56,481 nt of DNA from an uncultured Lachnospiraceae bacterium (GTDB lineage: Bacteria; Bacillota; Clostridia; Lachnospirales; Lachnospiraceae), in assembly GCA_900315055.1 (NCBI GenBank), contig OMXP01000010.1:1-56481 (forward strand), in the 5' to 3' direction. Position numbers and translations under genes: made by a program. The first letter of the stretch is position 1. The number at the start of each line of letters is the position of its first letter. The notes under the pieces were generated by a model. The model had not been told where the DNA came from. It did not search any database and saw only the letters and a program-made list of their open reading frames with translations. Below are positions 45,667 to 54,002 of the stretch, piece by piece.

Positions 45667-45750
45667 TGCGGAAGATGGGACTTGAACCCACACGGCATAA
45701 CTGTCACAAGAACCTTAATCTTGCTCGTCTACCAATTCCGACACTTCCGC
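45667..45750 (-). tRNA. tRNA-Leu (AAG)
   Basis: An 84-nt class II tRNA: acceptor GCGGAAG/CTTCCGC with discriminator A, a long variable arm, and anticodon stem CAAGA/TCTTG with loop TTAAGGT, so the anticodon is AAG with A34, reading CTT (and CTC/CTA if deaminated to inosine). CCA is not encoded. It lies 5 nt after tRNA-Leu(CAG) in the same transcript. Confidence 0.93.
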
Positions 45751-45755
45751 ATCGC

Positions 45756-45840
45756 TGCAGAAAAAGGGACTTGAACCCTCACTCGGTTATCCCGAACAGG
45801 CACCTGAAGCCTGCGCGTCTACCAATTCCGCCATTTCTGC
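45756..45840 (-). tRNA. tRNA-Leu (CAG)
   Basis: An 85-nt class II tRNA: acceptor GCAGAAA/TTTCTGC with discriminator A, anticodon stem CAGGC/GCCTG with loop TTCAGGT, so the anticodon is CAG, reading CTG. CCA is not encoded. It is cotranscribed with the next tRNA from the promoter at 45880-45908. Confidence 0.95.
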
Positions 45841-45879
45841 ATCTCTTTTGTTTTTACCGCTTTTCTCGCGGCAAGTGTT

Positions 45880-45908
45880 ATCCTACAACACGACCCCGAT
45901 CCTGTCAA
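45880..45908 (-). promoter_or_regulatory. Promoter of the tRNA-Leu pair
   Basis: On the minus strand, TTGACA (45903-45908), 17 bp, TAGGAT (45880-45885), about 40 nt before the first tRNA. Confidence 0.78.
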
Positions 45909-45998
45909 CAACAAAATTTTAAATTTTCCATTCCCGTTTTCTCCGCAATCCCCTCTCACCCTCTATAATGTCTCCTGTCAGCAAAAAAGGAGACATGC

Positions 45999-47057
45999 AT
46001 GAAACATAGAATCGGATCTCTTCGAAGTTCCCTTCGAATCTTTTCTCTTCTTGGCATGGTTCTGCCGGGTCTTGCTCTTTCCGGGTGCTCCCGGAATGCA
46101 GCCCCTGACCCCGTGACCAAAGAGAGCTTTTACTTTGATACGGTCTGCGACATCACAATCTACGACATGGACAACTTCTCAGAGGATGCCGCGGATACTG
46201 CCATCGACAACGCCTTTTCCCTGTGCAGTACCTATGAAAATATGCTCTCAAAGACCGTCGAGGGTTCCGACATCTGGAACATCAACCACGCGGGCGGAAA
46301 GGAAGTCACCGTCAATCAGGAGACGGCAGATCTTATCTCGGAAGCCATCTCCTACTGTGATCTCTCCGGCGGCCGCTTTGACATCACCATCGGCAAGGCA
46401 GAGGACCTCTGGGGCTTTGATGAAGGTGCCACCACGCTTCCGGATCCGGAGGAACTTGAGGAAGCGGTAAAGCATATCGATTACAAAAAGATCAAAGTTT
46501 CCGGATCTACCGTACAGCTTGAGGATCCGGACGCGGAAATCGATCTTGGAGGCATAGCGAAGGGCTACATTGCAGACCGGGTGGCCGATAACCTCTCTTC
46601 TCAGGGTGTCACGAGTGCCATTGTCTCACTCGGAGGCAACATCGAGTGTGTCGGAGAAAAGCCGCAAAGCGGCGGCTCAACAGCTCCCTTCACGATCGGG
46701 ATTGAGACCCCCTATTCCGACCGCACCGAGGTGATCGGCTCTCTTCCCCTCTCAAACGGAACTGCCGTGACGAGCGGTGTCTATGAGCGCTATATCACTG
46801 TGGACGGGAAGCAGTACTTCCACATCCTGGATCCGGACACCGGATATCCCGTCGACACCGATGTCATCTCCGTGACCATCACGGCAGATGAGGACCGCTC
46901 TGTCGACTGCGATGCGCTCTCGACGACCTGTCTGCTTCTTGGAACGAAGAAGGGAACAAAGCTCATCGAATCCCTGGACGGATATGAAGCCGCCTTCATT
47001 GACACGGACGGCAACATCTCCATGACGGACGGCATGGAATTCACTCCTGCCAAGTAA
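45999..47057 (+). CDS. apbE: FAD:protein FMN transferase ApbE (lipoprotein)
   Basis: A 352-residue lipoprotein with lipobox LALSGC (C30). The ApbE core shows FDITIGKAEDLWGF, DLGGIAKGYIADRVAD, SLGGNIECVGEKP and YFHILDPDTGYPVDT, the last with conserved flavin/magnesium-site residues. ApbE attaches FMN through a phosphoester to Thr/Ser of partner proteins such as Na+-pumping RnfG/NqrC; none is in the window. AAAGGAG lies before the ATG; a TATAAT at 45964-45969 is a likely -10 without a clear -35. It ends in a bidirectional terminator. Confidence 0.95.
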   Translation: MKHRIGSLRSSLRIFSLLGMVLPGLALSGCSRNAAPDPVTKESFYFDTVCDITIYDMDNFSEDAADTAIDNAFSLCSTYENMLSKTVEGSDIWNINHAGGKEVTVNQETADLISEAISYCDLSGGRFDITIGKAEDLWGFDEGATTLPDPEELEEAVKHIDYKKIKVSGSTVQLEDPDAEIDLGGIAKGYIADRVADNLSSQGVTSAIVSLGGNIECVGEKPQSGGSTAPFTIGIETPYSDRTEVIGSLPLSNGTAVTSGVYERYITVDGKQYFHILDPDTGYPVDTDVISVTITADEDRSVDCDALSTTCLLLGTKKGTKLIESLDGYEAAFIDTDGNISMTDGMEFTPAK

Positions 47058-47077
47058 GAGATAAACACGCAACGGAA

Positions 47078-47116
47078 AAAGAGGCATTTCCCCGAATGGA
47101 AGGGAAATGCCTCTTT
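47078..47116. terminator. Bidirectional terminator, apbE / metY
   Basis: AAAGAGGCATTTCCC and GGGAAATGCCTCTTT form a perfect 15-bp stem around a 9-nt loop, with A/T tracts at both ends. It serves apbE (+) and metY (-). Confidence 0.92.
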
Positions 47117-47178
47117 CTCAGATTGCATTGGAGCGAACAATGCCAACCCTGGAAGGCCTTCTAAGGTTTTCTGTTAAT

Positions 47179-48483
47179 TCAGTCCTTCGATACGGCAGCT
47201 GCTGCCTTGAAACCGTTGTCGAGATCCCAGAGGATATCATCAATGTTCTCGGTACCGATGGACAGGCGGATAGTGTTCGGATAGATTTCCTGCTCTCTTG
47301 CTTCCTCCTCAGAGAGCTCTGCGTGTGTGGTCGAAGCCGGGTGCACAACCAGGCTCTTGACGTCTGCGACGTTTGCAAGCAGGGAGAAGATCTTCAGGCC
47401 GTCAATGAAGGCGAAGGCCTCCTTCTGGCCGCCCTTGATGTTGAACGTGAAGATCGAACCGCCGCCGTTCGGGAAGTACTTGAGGTACACCTTGTGGTTC
47501 GGGTTGTCCTCGAGATACGGGTGATTGATCTTCTCTACCTGCGGCTGCTTCTGCAGGTACTCCAGCACTTTCTTCGTGTTCTCCCAGTGTCTCTCAAGAC
47601 GAAGGGACAGGGTCTCTGTGCCCTGCAGAAGCAGGAATGCGTTGAACGGAGAGATCGTGGCGCCCTCATCGCGGAGGATAATGGCACGGACATAGGTTGC
47701 AAATGCCGCCTTTCCGGCTGCCTGGACGAAGGAGATGCCGTGGTAGGACGGGTTCGGTTCGGTGAACTGCGGGAACTTGTCGGACTTGGACCAGTCGAAG
47801 GTACCGCCGTCGACGATGACGCCGCCAAGAGTCGTTCCGTGACCGCCGATGAACTTCGTTGCGGAGTGGACAACGATATCTGCGCCGTACTCGATGGGTC
47901 TTACATAGTAAGGAGTGCCGAACGTGTTGTCGACGACGAGCGGCAGGCCATGCTTATGGGCGATCTTTGCAATTTCCTCGATATCCGGAATATCGGAATT
48001 CGGGTTCGTCAGCGTCTCGATGTAGACGGCCTTGGTGTTGGGCTGAATGGCTGCCTCAACCTCTGCAAGATTGCTTGTGTTGACGAAGGTGGTGGAGATG
48101 CCGTAATTCGGAAGCGTGTGCTCGAGCAGGTTGTAGGAGCCGCCGTAGATGGTTCTCTGAGCTACGATGTGATCTCCGTTTCCTGCTAGGGCGGTCACTG
48201 CGTAGGTCACGGCTGCTGCGCCGGAAGCAACTGCAAGGCCGGCAACACCGCCCTCGAGGGCTGCGATTCTGTCTTCAAAGACGGCCTGTGTGGAGTTTGT
48301 CAGTCTTCCGTAGATGTTGCCGGCATCGCGAAGACCGAACCGGTCTGCGGCATGCTGTGCATTGTGGAAGACATAGGATGTGGTCTGGTAAATCGGGACT
48401 GCGCGGGAGTCTGTTGCGGGATCTGCACTCTCCTGACCGACATGCAGCTGCTTGGTTTCAAATTTGAATTCGTGTTCGCTCAT
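47179..48483 (-). CDS. metY: O-acetylhomoserine aminocarboxypropyltransferase (sulfhydrylase)
   Basis: A 434-residue PLP enzyme of the Cys/Met metabolism family that makes homocysteine from O-acetylhomoserine and sulfide. The PLP lysine is in HSATKFIGGHG, and LVVDNTFGTPYYVRPIEYGADI, GNIYGRLTNSTQAVFEDRIAALEGG (in part) and HPASTTHAELSEEE are typical of MetY. The length is normal. No SAM riboswitch is seen upstream; an inverted repeat at 48534-48556 could be an operator. The gene is convergent with apbE. Confidence 0.95.
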   Translation of the reverse strand: MSEHEFKFETKQLHVGQESADPATDSRAVPIYQTTSYVFHNAQHAADRFGLRDAGNIYGRLTNSTQAVFEDRIAALEGGVAGLAVASGAAAVTYAVTALAGNGDHIVAQRTIYGGSYNLLEHTLPNYGISTTFVNTSNLAEVEAAIQPNTKAVYIETLTNPNSDIPDIEEIAKIAHKHGLPLVVDNTFGTPYYVRPIEYGADIVVHSATKFIGGHGTTLGGVIVDGGTFDWSKSDKFPQFTEPNPSYHGISFVQAAGKAAFATYVRAIILRDEGATISPFNAFLLLQGTETLSLRLERHWENTKKVLEYLQKQPQVEKINHPYLEDNPNHKVYLKYFPNGGGSIFTFNIKGGQKEAFAFIDGLKIFSLLANVADVKSLVVHPASTTHAELSEEEAREQEIYPNTIRLSIGTENIDDILWDLDNGFKAAAAVSKD

Positions 48484-48533
48484 TTTGCTTTCCTTTCCCG
48501 AAATGATCCGGTTCGCTCTTCCGTTTCATTTCT

Positions 48534-48556
48534 ATTCCTATTCGATTAGTAGGTAT
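48534..48556. promoter_or_regulatory. Inverted repeat upstream of metY, possible Rrf2-type operator
   Basis: ATTCCTA, nine bases, TAGGTAT: half-sites match in 6 of 7 positions. The spacing and CCTA/TAGG cores resemble sites of Rrf2-family regulators such as CymR, which controls sulfur genes. It lies about 50-75 nt before the metY start. The assignment is inference from family precedent. Confidence 0.35.
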
Positions 48557-48742
48557 CTGTTTGATGTCTGTACTTTACCACTGCCCTGTCCGGTGCAGAA
48601 GGAGGTTTTTTGTCATATCCTGCTATAGCCGCCGGCTATAACAAAGGCAGACACCGGGCGGCTCTTTGTTGAACTTGTATTCTGTTTGGTTGGAAATTGG
48701 AAAATTCGGATGTATGCTGAGGACTGGAAAGGAAGGTTTGTT

Positions 48743-49288
48743 ATGAAGCGTCAAACAATACTGTCTGCAGCCCTTGCGGCTTCCCTTGTTCTGTCCCTTT
48801 CTCCGCTGCCGGCCAGAGCACAGGGCAGCGCGCAGAAAATCACCGGGCCCGAATTCTGCAGCATCACCCCAGGCATGAGCTATGACGAGGTCCTCTCGAT
48901 CGTCGGGGATCAGCCGGACAGGGTGAGCGATACGTCCTCTGCGGACACCATGCGGATGCACTGTACCTGGAATAACTACGACTACAGCTATGCAATCGTC
49001 TATTTTGAAGACAACAGGGTAACGCAGATTCAGGAGACAAGTCTGATCCGCTCCGAAAAGGACGTTACTCTTTCCGCATACGGACAGATCGCGTCCGGTA
49101 TGTCCTATGACACTGTCCGCACGATCTTTGGCGGCGACGGAGCACTGCTCTCCTGGCGGGTCAACAAAAACGGGGATGTCATCGTCTCCTACCGGTTCGA
49201 GGGAACCGGGAAGGACGATTCCTTCTGCCGGATCACGTTTACGAACGGACTTGTCTCCGATGTGATGGAGAAGGGGCTCGTCGACTGA
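48743..49288 (+). CDS. Secreted tandem-repeat protein, BLIP/SmpA-like
   Basis: A 181-residue exported protein: signal peptide (1-26, cleavage near ARA-QGS), then two copies of an about 75-residue unit. The first is FCSITPGMSYDEVLSIVG (38-55) followed by a Trp- and Tyr-rich strand pair; the second is YGQIASGMSYDTVRTIFG. This SGMSYDxVxxIxG pattern is that of BLIP/OmlA-SmpA-like domains. Related proteins include beta-lactamase inhibitors and outer-membrane assembly factors; the function here is unknown. GGAAGG precedes ATG 48743. It is divergent from metY. The region 48557-48742 has two small stem-loops and no other gene. Confidence 0.75.
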   Translation: MKRQTILSAALAASLVLSLSPLPARAQGSAQKITGPEFCSITPGMSYDEVLSIVGDQPDRVSDTSSADTMRMHCTWNNYDYSYAIVYFEDNRVTQIQETSLIRSEKDVTLSAYGQIASGMSYDTVRTIFGGDGALLSWRVNKNGDVIVSYRFEGTGKDDSFCRITFTNGLVSDVMEKGLVD

Positions 49289-49330
49289 GTCTCCGATTGA
49301 GAGATACCGGAATAGAATTGAAATTACAAA

Positions 49331-49371
49331 AATACGGGTGACACATGTACCTGAGATGTGCCACCCGTATT
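49331..49371. terminator. Bidirectional terminator, secreted repeat protein / tRNA-Leu(CAA)
   Basis: AATACGGGTG and CACCCGTATT pair over 10 bp, with CACAT/ATGTG pairing inside. T-tracts follow on both strands. Confidence 0.85.
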
Positions 49372-49376
49372 TTTTA

Positions 49377-49458
49377 TGCAGGACATGGGACTCGAACCCA
49401 CACGTCTATTCAACAACAGATTTTGAGTCTGTCGCGTCTACCATTCCGCCAGTCCTGC
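49377..49458 (-). tRNA. tRNA-Leu (CAA)
   Basis: An 82-nt class II tRNA: acceptor GCAGGAC/GTCCTGC with discriminator A, anticodon stem ACAGA/TCTGT and loop CTCAAAA, so the anticodon is CAA, reading TTG. CCA is not encoded. Confidence 0.95.
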
Positions 49459-49471
49459 AAATACGAAAGGT

Positions 49472-49501
49472 ATTGTATCATGCCTTCCGCGTATCTGTCA
49501 C
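49472..49501 (-). promoter_or_regulatory. Promoter of tRNA-Leu(CAA)
   Basis: On the minus strand GTGACA (49496-49501), 18 bp, TACAAT (49472-49477). The -35 overlaps the lysA stop codon. Confidence 0.5.
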
Positions 49502-50796
49502 TTTCTGTTTTCCCAGTCGATCGAAGATGCGATTGCATCTGCAAAATCCGACTGATCAAAGGTTGCAAAGTAATCGCGAAGCGTCTCCGCCCGGCGAATC
49601 TGCTTTACCGTGCCGTCTTCCTGCAGGAGGAGCTCCGCACTCCAGAGCCTGCCGTTGTAGTTGTATCCCATGGAGAATCCGTGGGCTCCGGCATCATGGA
49701 TGAACAGATAGTCGCCGACATCGATCTTCGGAAGCTTCCTATCGATCGCAAACTTGTCGTTGTTCTCGCACAGCGATCCGACCACATCGTAGGTATGATC
49801 GCAGGGCGCGTCCTCCTTCCCGAGAACCGTGATGTGATGATAGGCTCCGTACATCGCAGGCCGCATCAGGTTCGCCGCACAAGCATCGACACCGATGTAC
49901 TCCTTGTAGATGTGCTTGACGTGAATGGCCTTCGTGACAAGTCCGTCGTAGGGCGCCATGATGTAGCGTCCCATTTCCGTATAGATGGCAACATCTCCCA
50001 TGCCGGCAGGAACGAGGATCTCCTCATACACCTTCCGGACACCCTCGCCGATGACGGCGATGTCATTCGGGGTCTGGTCCGGCTTGTACGCAATGCCGAC
50101 ACCGCCGGAGAGGTTGATGAAGGCAAAGTGAATCCCGAGCTTCTCGTGGATCTCTCTTGCCAGGGAAAACAGCTCACCGGCAAGTTTCGGATAATACTCG
50201 TTGGTGACCGTGTTGGACGCAAGAAAGGCGTGAATTCCGAAGTTCTCGACGCCATGAGCCTTCAGCTGCGCGTAGGCATCAAAAAGCTGCTCCTTCGTCA
50301 TCCCGTACTTGGAATCACCCGGATTGTCCATGATGCCGTTGCTCATGGTAAAGACTCCGCCGGGGTTGTAGCGGCAGCACATGGTCTTCGGGAATTTTTC
50401 CCCGATGATCCCCTCAAGGAACGGGATGTGTGTGATGTCGTCCAGATTGATGATGGCGCCGAGCTTTGCGGCAAGGGCATATTCGCGGGCAGGAGTCTCG
50501 TTTGAGGAGAACATGATGTGCGCACCGTCCGCGCCCACTGCATCGGAGAGCACCAGCTCCGCTTCCGATGAGCAGTCAAAGCCAAAGTCGTAATCCTCCA
50601 TGATCTTCATCAGGTAGGGATTCGGTGTTGCCTTCACGGCAAAATACTCCCGGAAGCCCCTGTTCCAGGAAAAGGCCTCGTTCACCGCCTCGCACTGTCT
50701 GCGAAGTCCTTTCTCATCATAAAGGTGAAAGGGGGTCGGGTATGTCTGCGCGATCTTCTCCACCTGCTCTTTCGTGACAAAAGGTACCTTCTTCAC
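49498..50796 (-). CDS. lysA: Diaminopimelate decarboxylase-type PLP enzyme
   Basis: A 432-residue fold III PLP decarboxylase. The PLP lysine is in EYFAVKATPNP; GFDCSSEAELVL, FINLSGGVGIAYKPD, EMGRYIMAPYDG and VGSLCENNDKFA follow in the usual order, with the catalytic Cys in the last. It most resembles LysA, which makes lysine from meso-diaminopimelate, though ornithine/arginine decarboxylase-like and carboxynorspermidine relatives share the fold. A GTG at 50796 has GAGGA at 8 bases; a GTG at 50811 is also possible. It is followed by tRNA-Leu(CAA). Confidence 0.85.
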   Translation of the reverse strand: MKKVPFVTKEQVEKIAQTYPTPFHLYDEKGLRRQCEAVNEAFSWNRGFREYFAVKATPNPYLMKIMEDYDFGFDCSSEAELVLSDAVGADGAHIMFSSNETPAREYALAAKLGAIINLDDITHIPFLEGIIGEKFPKTMCCRYNPGGVFTMSNGIMDNPGDSKYGMTKEQLFDAYAQLKAHGVENFGIHAFLASNTVTNEYYPKLAGELFSLAREIHEKLGIHFAFINLSGGVGIAYKPDQTPNDIAVIGEGVRKVYEEILVPAGMGDVAIYTEMGRYIMAPYDGLVTKAIHVKHIYKEYIGVDACAANLMRPAMYGAYHHITVLGKEDAPCDHTYDVVGSLCENNDKFAIDRKLPKIDVGDYLFIHDAGAHGFSMGYNYNGRLWSAELLLQEDGTVKQIRRAETLRDYFATFDQSDFADAIASSIDWENRK

Positions 50797-50903
50797 GTCT
50801 TTTATCCTCACTCTTTATAACGTTACTGTACTGAACTGCAATCCTGTATAGTGAAACACAAAACGTCCCAAATGGCAACGGGAAGTCCGTGGGAAAGTGC
50901 CTA

Positions 50904-51590
50904 TCAGTCCTCCGGCTTTAAATCCGGGATCTGCCAGTCGATGGGTGTCTCCCCGTGCTCTTTCAGGAATTCATTGCACTTTGAGAAATGACGGCAGCCG
51001 AAGAACCCCCTATAGGCAGAAAGAGGGCTCGGGTGCGGTGCCTTTAAGATCAGGTGCTTCGGATTGACCAGCATGATCTCCTTTGCCTGCGCCTGGGATC
51101 CCCAGAGCATGAAGACGATGGGGCGATCCTGTTCGTTCACGGCTTTCAGAATCGCATCGGTGAACTGCTCCCAGCCCTTGCCCTTGTGGGATGCGGCCTG
51201 ATGTGCCCGCACCGTAAGAACCGTGTTCAGAAGCAGCACTCCCTGCTCCGCCCAGGGAATGAGGTTTCCGTTGTCCGGGATATAACAGTGCAGGTCGTCG
51301 TGCAGCTCCTTGTAGATGTTTAAGAGAGACGGCGGGATTTCGCATTCCGGAGAGACCGAAAAGCACAGACCCTGCGCCTGGTGCGGCTCGTGATAGGGAT
51401 CCTGCCCCAGGATCACGACCTTCACCTTGGAGAGCGGCGTTAAGTCGAGTGCTTTGAAGATCTCGTCTGACGGCGGGTAGATGGTGTGCGTCTTATACTC
51501 ATTGCGGACAAAGAAGTACAGGTCCTTATAATATGGCTTGCCGAATTCAGGCTTTAAGTACGGCAGCCAGTCATTGCTGATTCCGGCCAT
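50904..51590 (-). CDS. ung: Uracil-DNA glycosylase
   Basis: A 228-residue family 1 UDG that removes uracil from DNA. Catalytic motifs: GQDPYHEPHQAQGLCFSV (Asp/His water-activating loop) and HPSPLSAYRGFFGCRHF (His loop). Length and motif order are normal. ATG 51590 begins MAGISNDWLPYLKPEF. It follows the terminator of pepD, so it is probably a separate unit. Confidence 0.97.
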   Translation of the reverse strand: MAGISNDWLPYLKPEFGKPYYKDLYFFVRNEYKTHTIYPPSDEIFKALDLTPLSKVKVVILGQDPYHEPHQAQGLCFSVSPECEIPPSLLNIYKELHDDLHCYIPDNGNLIPWAEQGVLLLNTVLTVRAHQAASHKGKGWEQFTDAILKAVNEQDRPIVFMLWGSQAQAKEIMLVNPKHLILKAPHPSPLSAYRGFFGCRHFSKCNEFLKEHGETPIDWQIPDLKPED

Positions 51591-51606
51591 GACATCCTCC
51601 AGGCAA

Positions 51607-51633
51607 AAAAATAGCAGCAGGTTTTCCTGCTGC
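51607..51633 (-). terminator. Intrinsic terminator of pepD
   Basis: GCAGCAGG and CCTGCTGC form an 8-bp stem around TTTT; on the minus strand a run of T follows. It lies 34 nt after the pepD stop. Confidence 0.9.
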
Positions 51634-51666
51634 CACCTATCTTAACACAATCCGTATACTTCCGGA

Positions 51667-53133
51667 TTATTCCTTCGCGCATGCCTCAAGAAGGGCTGTC
51701 ACAAACTTCCAGAGCTTCTGGGTGGAAGGAATCGAGAGCTTCTCATCCGGCGTGTGAATGCCGCTCATGTCGGGACCTGCGCTGATGCACTCAAGTCCCT
51801 CGATCTTGCCGGCCATGATGCCGCACTCGAGACCGCCGTGGGTAACCTCAATGCGGGGCGTAAGGCCCGTAGACTCTTCGTAAACCTTCTCTGCAAGCTT
51901 CTGGAAGGCCGTCTCCCCGTGGTATTCCCATGCGGGATAGGAGCCTCTTGTTAAGACACCGGCTCCGACCATCGCAGAAAGGCACTTAAGCTGGTTTACG
52001 ATGTACTTTCTCTCGGAGTTCACGTTGCTGCGGCACAGATACGTGACGGCAAGGTCGTCCTTTGCCATCGCGATGATGCCGAGGTTTTCCGAGGTTCTCG
52101 GAAATCCGGGACGGGTCGGATCCATCTTCAGCATGCCATCCGGCAGAACGAACAGGAAATGGATCACCCTGTGGGTGTCCTTGCGGGAAAGCGTGTCAAT
52201 GCCCTTCTTGTTCCTGGACTCCCAGGCGAATTCGATGGTAATATCCGGGTCCGTCTCCTGGTACTCGTTCTTTGCCAGCTGACGGAACTTCTCCACCTGC
52301 TCCTCGAGAGCAGACTTCTTGATGCCGTCATCCACGAGAATCTTCGCCGTCGCAGAGCGCGCAATCGCATTGTCCTTCGTGCCGCCGCTAATGTCTGCAA
52401 GACAGACATCAACCTTTCTGCTGATGCGGTCGAGAAGACGTGCCATCAGGACGTTTGCATTGGCTCTTCCCTTGTTGATGTCCTCGCCGGAGTGACCGCC
52501 CTTCAGAGAGCCGATTGTGATGGTCAGAAGATTTCCGTAGTTCTTCTTCTTCTCAATCGGCAGGTGGATATGCACCTCGGTGCCTCCTGCACAGCCGACC
52601 GTCAGAACGCCCTCGGACTCGGAATCCAGGTTCAGCATGCGCTTTGCCTTCAGGTTCGACACGTCCAGGGTGTTCATGCCGAGAAGCCCCACCTCCTCGT
52701 TGACCGTAAAGACGCACTCGAGCGGCGGGTGTACAAGACTGTCATCATCAAGCGCTGCGAGCATCATGGCAACGGCAATGCCGTCATCACCGCCCAATGT
52801 CGTGCCGTCTGCAAAGAGATAGGTGCCATCCGTCTTCACATCGATGGGCTCCTTCTCAAGATCTTTGTCAACGCCATCGTTCTTCTCGAGCACCATGTCC
52901 ATGTGGCCCTGCATCATCAGGGGAGCTGCGTCTTTACAGCCCTCGGAGCCCTTCTTGAAGATGATCACGTTTCCGCTTGCATCCTGGGTATAGTCAAGGT
53001 CATGTTCCTTCGCAAAACTGACGATGTAATCGGAGATCTCATCCGTGTGATAGGAGCCGTGCGGAATGGAGCAGATCTTTCCGAAATACTTCATGACCCG
53101 TGCGGGTTCTATCCCTTCCAACTTGTTGTCCAT
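51667..53133 (-). CDS. pepD: Aminoacyl-histidine dipeptidase (M20)
   Basis: A 488-residue M20 metallopeptidase of the PepD/carnosinase group, releasing amino acids from dipeptides such as X-His. Metal-ligand motifs: MMQGHMDMVLEK, GTTLGGDDGIAVA, TVNEEVGLLGM and, late, EVTHGGLECGIM. A lid domain separates the two halves. No signal peptide, so cytosolic. An Asp-rich LEKNDGVDKDLEKEP stretch is normal for the group. AGGAGG lies before the ATG; hisF lies upstream. Confidence 0.93.
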   Translation of the reverse strand: MDNKLEGIEPARVMKYFGKICSIPHGSYHTDEISDYIVSFAKEHDLDYTQDASGNVIIFKKGSEGCKDAAPLMMQGHMDMVLEKNDGVDKDLEKEPIDVKTDGTYLFADGTTLGGDDGIAVAMMLAALDDDSLVHPPLECVFTVNEEVGLLGMNTLDVSNLKAKRMLNLDSESEGVLTVGCAGGTEVHIHLPIEKKKNYGNLLTITIGSLKGGHSGEDINKGRANANVLMARLLDRISRKVDVCLADISGGTKDNAIARSATAKILVDDGIKKSALEEQVEKFRQLAKNEYQETDPDITIEFAWESRNKKGIDTLSRKDTHRVIHFLFVLPDGMLKMDPTRPGFPRTSENLGIIAMAKDDLAVTYLCRSNVNSERKYIVNQLKCLSAMVGAGVLTRGSYPAWEYHGETAFQKLAEKVYEESTGLTPRIEVTHGGLECGIMAGKIEGLECISAGPDMSGIHTPDEKLSIPSTQKLWKFVTALLEACAKE

Positions 53134-53166
53134 ACAATCCTCCTGATTTGTAGTACCTTCTATCGG

Positions 53167-53185
53167 AACGCCGCATGGCGGCGTT
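53167..53185. other. Intergenic stem-loop between hisF and pepD
   Basis: AACGCCGC and GCGGCGTT form a perfect 8-bp stem around a 3-nt loop. On the minus strand no T-run follows, so a terminator is unlikely; it may act in the pepD leader or stabilise the hisF 3' end. Confidence 0.4.
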
Positions 53186-53189
53186 TCTC

Positions 53190-54002
53190 TTATTTCACAA
53201 GGCGCACCGGAACCCCCCGCTGATCCAGGTACTCCTTTACTCCTTCAATGGTCAGCTCCCGGAAATGGAACAGACTGGCCGCAAGTGCGGCGTCCGCACC
53301 GCCCTTTGTCAGAGCCTCATAGAAATGCTCCATGGTCCCGGCGCCGCCCGATGCCACCACCGGGATCTTCACCGCATCGGCTACCGCCCTTGTCAGGGCG
53401 ATGTCATAACCTGCCTTTGTCCCGTCGCAGTCCATGCTCGTAAGCAGGATTTCGCCTGCACCGAGTTCTTCGGCTTTTCTTGCCCATTCCACAGCATCAA
53501 TTCCCGTATCCACGCGGCCGCCTGCGATATAGACGCTCCAGCCATCCGCCGGCATGGCATCGCCCTGATCACCCAGGCCTTCCGGTTGCACCCCGGTCTT
53601 TCTTCTCTTGGCGTCAATCGCCACGGTGATGCACTGAGAGCCGAAGCGCTCCGCGCCCTCGGAAATGAGCTCCGGGCGTTTGATGGCAGCGCTGTTCACG
53701 GACACCTTGTCCGCACCCTCCCGGAGGATCGCTCTCATATCGTCCACCGTGCGGATGCCGCCGCCCACCGTGAAGGGGATGAACACACGCTCCGCGATGC
53801 GCCGTACCATGTCCGCCACGGTATTTCTCTGATCGGACGTTGCAGTAATGTCGAGGAAGACGAGCTCGTCCGCCCCGGCTTTGGAATAGGCTTCTCCTGC
53901 TTCGACAGGGTCTCCCGCATCGCGCAGCTGAACAAAGTTGACGCCCTTGACGACCCGTCCGTTGTTTACATCAAGGCAGGGGATGATTCGTTTGGTCAGC
54001 AT
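53190..54002 (-). CDS. hisF: Imidazole glycerol phosphate synthase subunit HisF
   Basis: A 270-residue TIM barrel cyclase of histidine synthesis. It starts [20 protein letters not shown] with the catalytic Asp in LDVNNG; the second catalytic Asp is in VAIDAKR. The phosphate-binding loops ([21 protein letters not shown]) are normal. A loop of about 15 residues ([17 protein letters not shown]) is longer than usual. It overlaps hisH by 7 nt, and no other his gene is in the window. Confidence 0.96.
   Translation of the reverse strand: MLTKRIIPCLDVNNGRVVKGVNFVQLRDAGDPVEAGEAYSKAGADELVFLDITATSDQRNTVADMVRRIAERVFIPFTVGGGIRTVDDMRAILREGADKVSVNSAAIKRPELISEGAERFGSQCITVAIDAKRRKTGVQPEGLGDQGDAMPADGWSVYIAGGRVDTGIDAVEWARKAEELGAGEILLTSMDCDGTKAGYDIALTRAVADAVKIPVVASGGAGTMEHFYEALTKGGADAALAASLFHFRELTIEGVKEYLDQRGVPVRLVK

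Noticed and set aside
47107..48189. Plus-strand frame opposite metY (360 codons)
   Set aside because: A shadow of metY with no recognisable content.
48484..48742. SAM riboswitch before metY
   Set aside because: No SAM-I or SAM-II consensus was found; only an inverted repeat.
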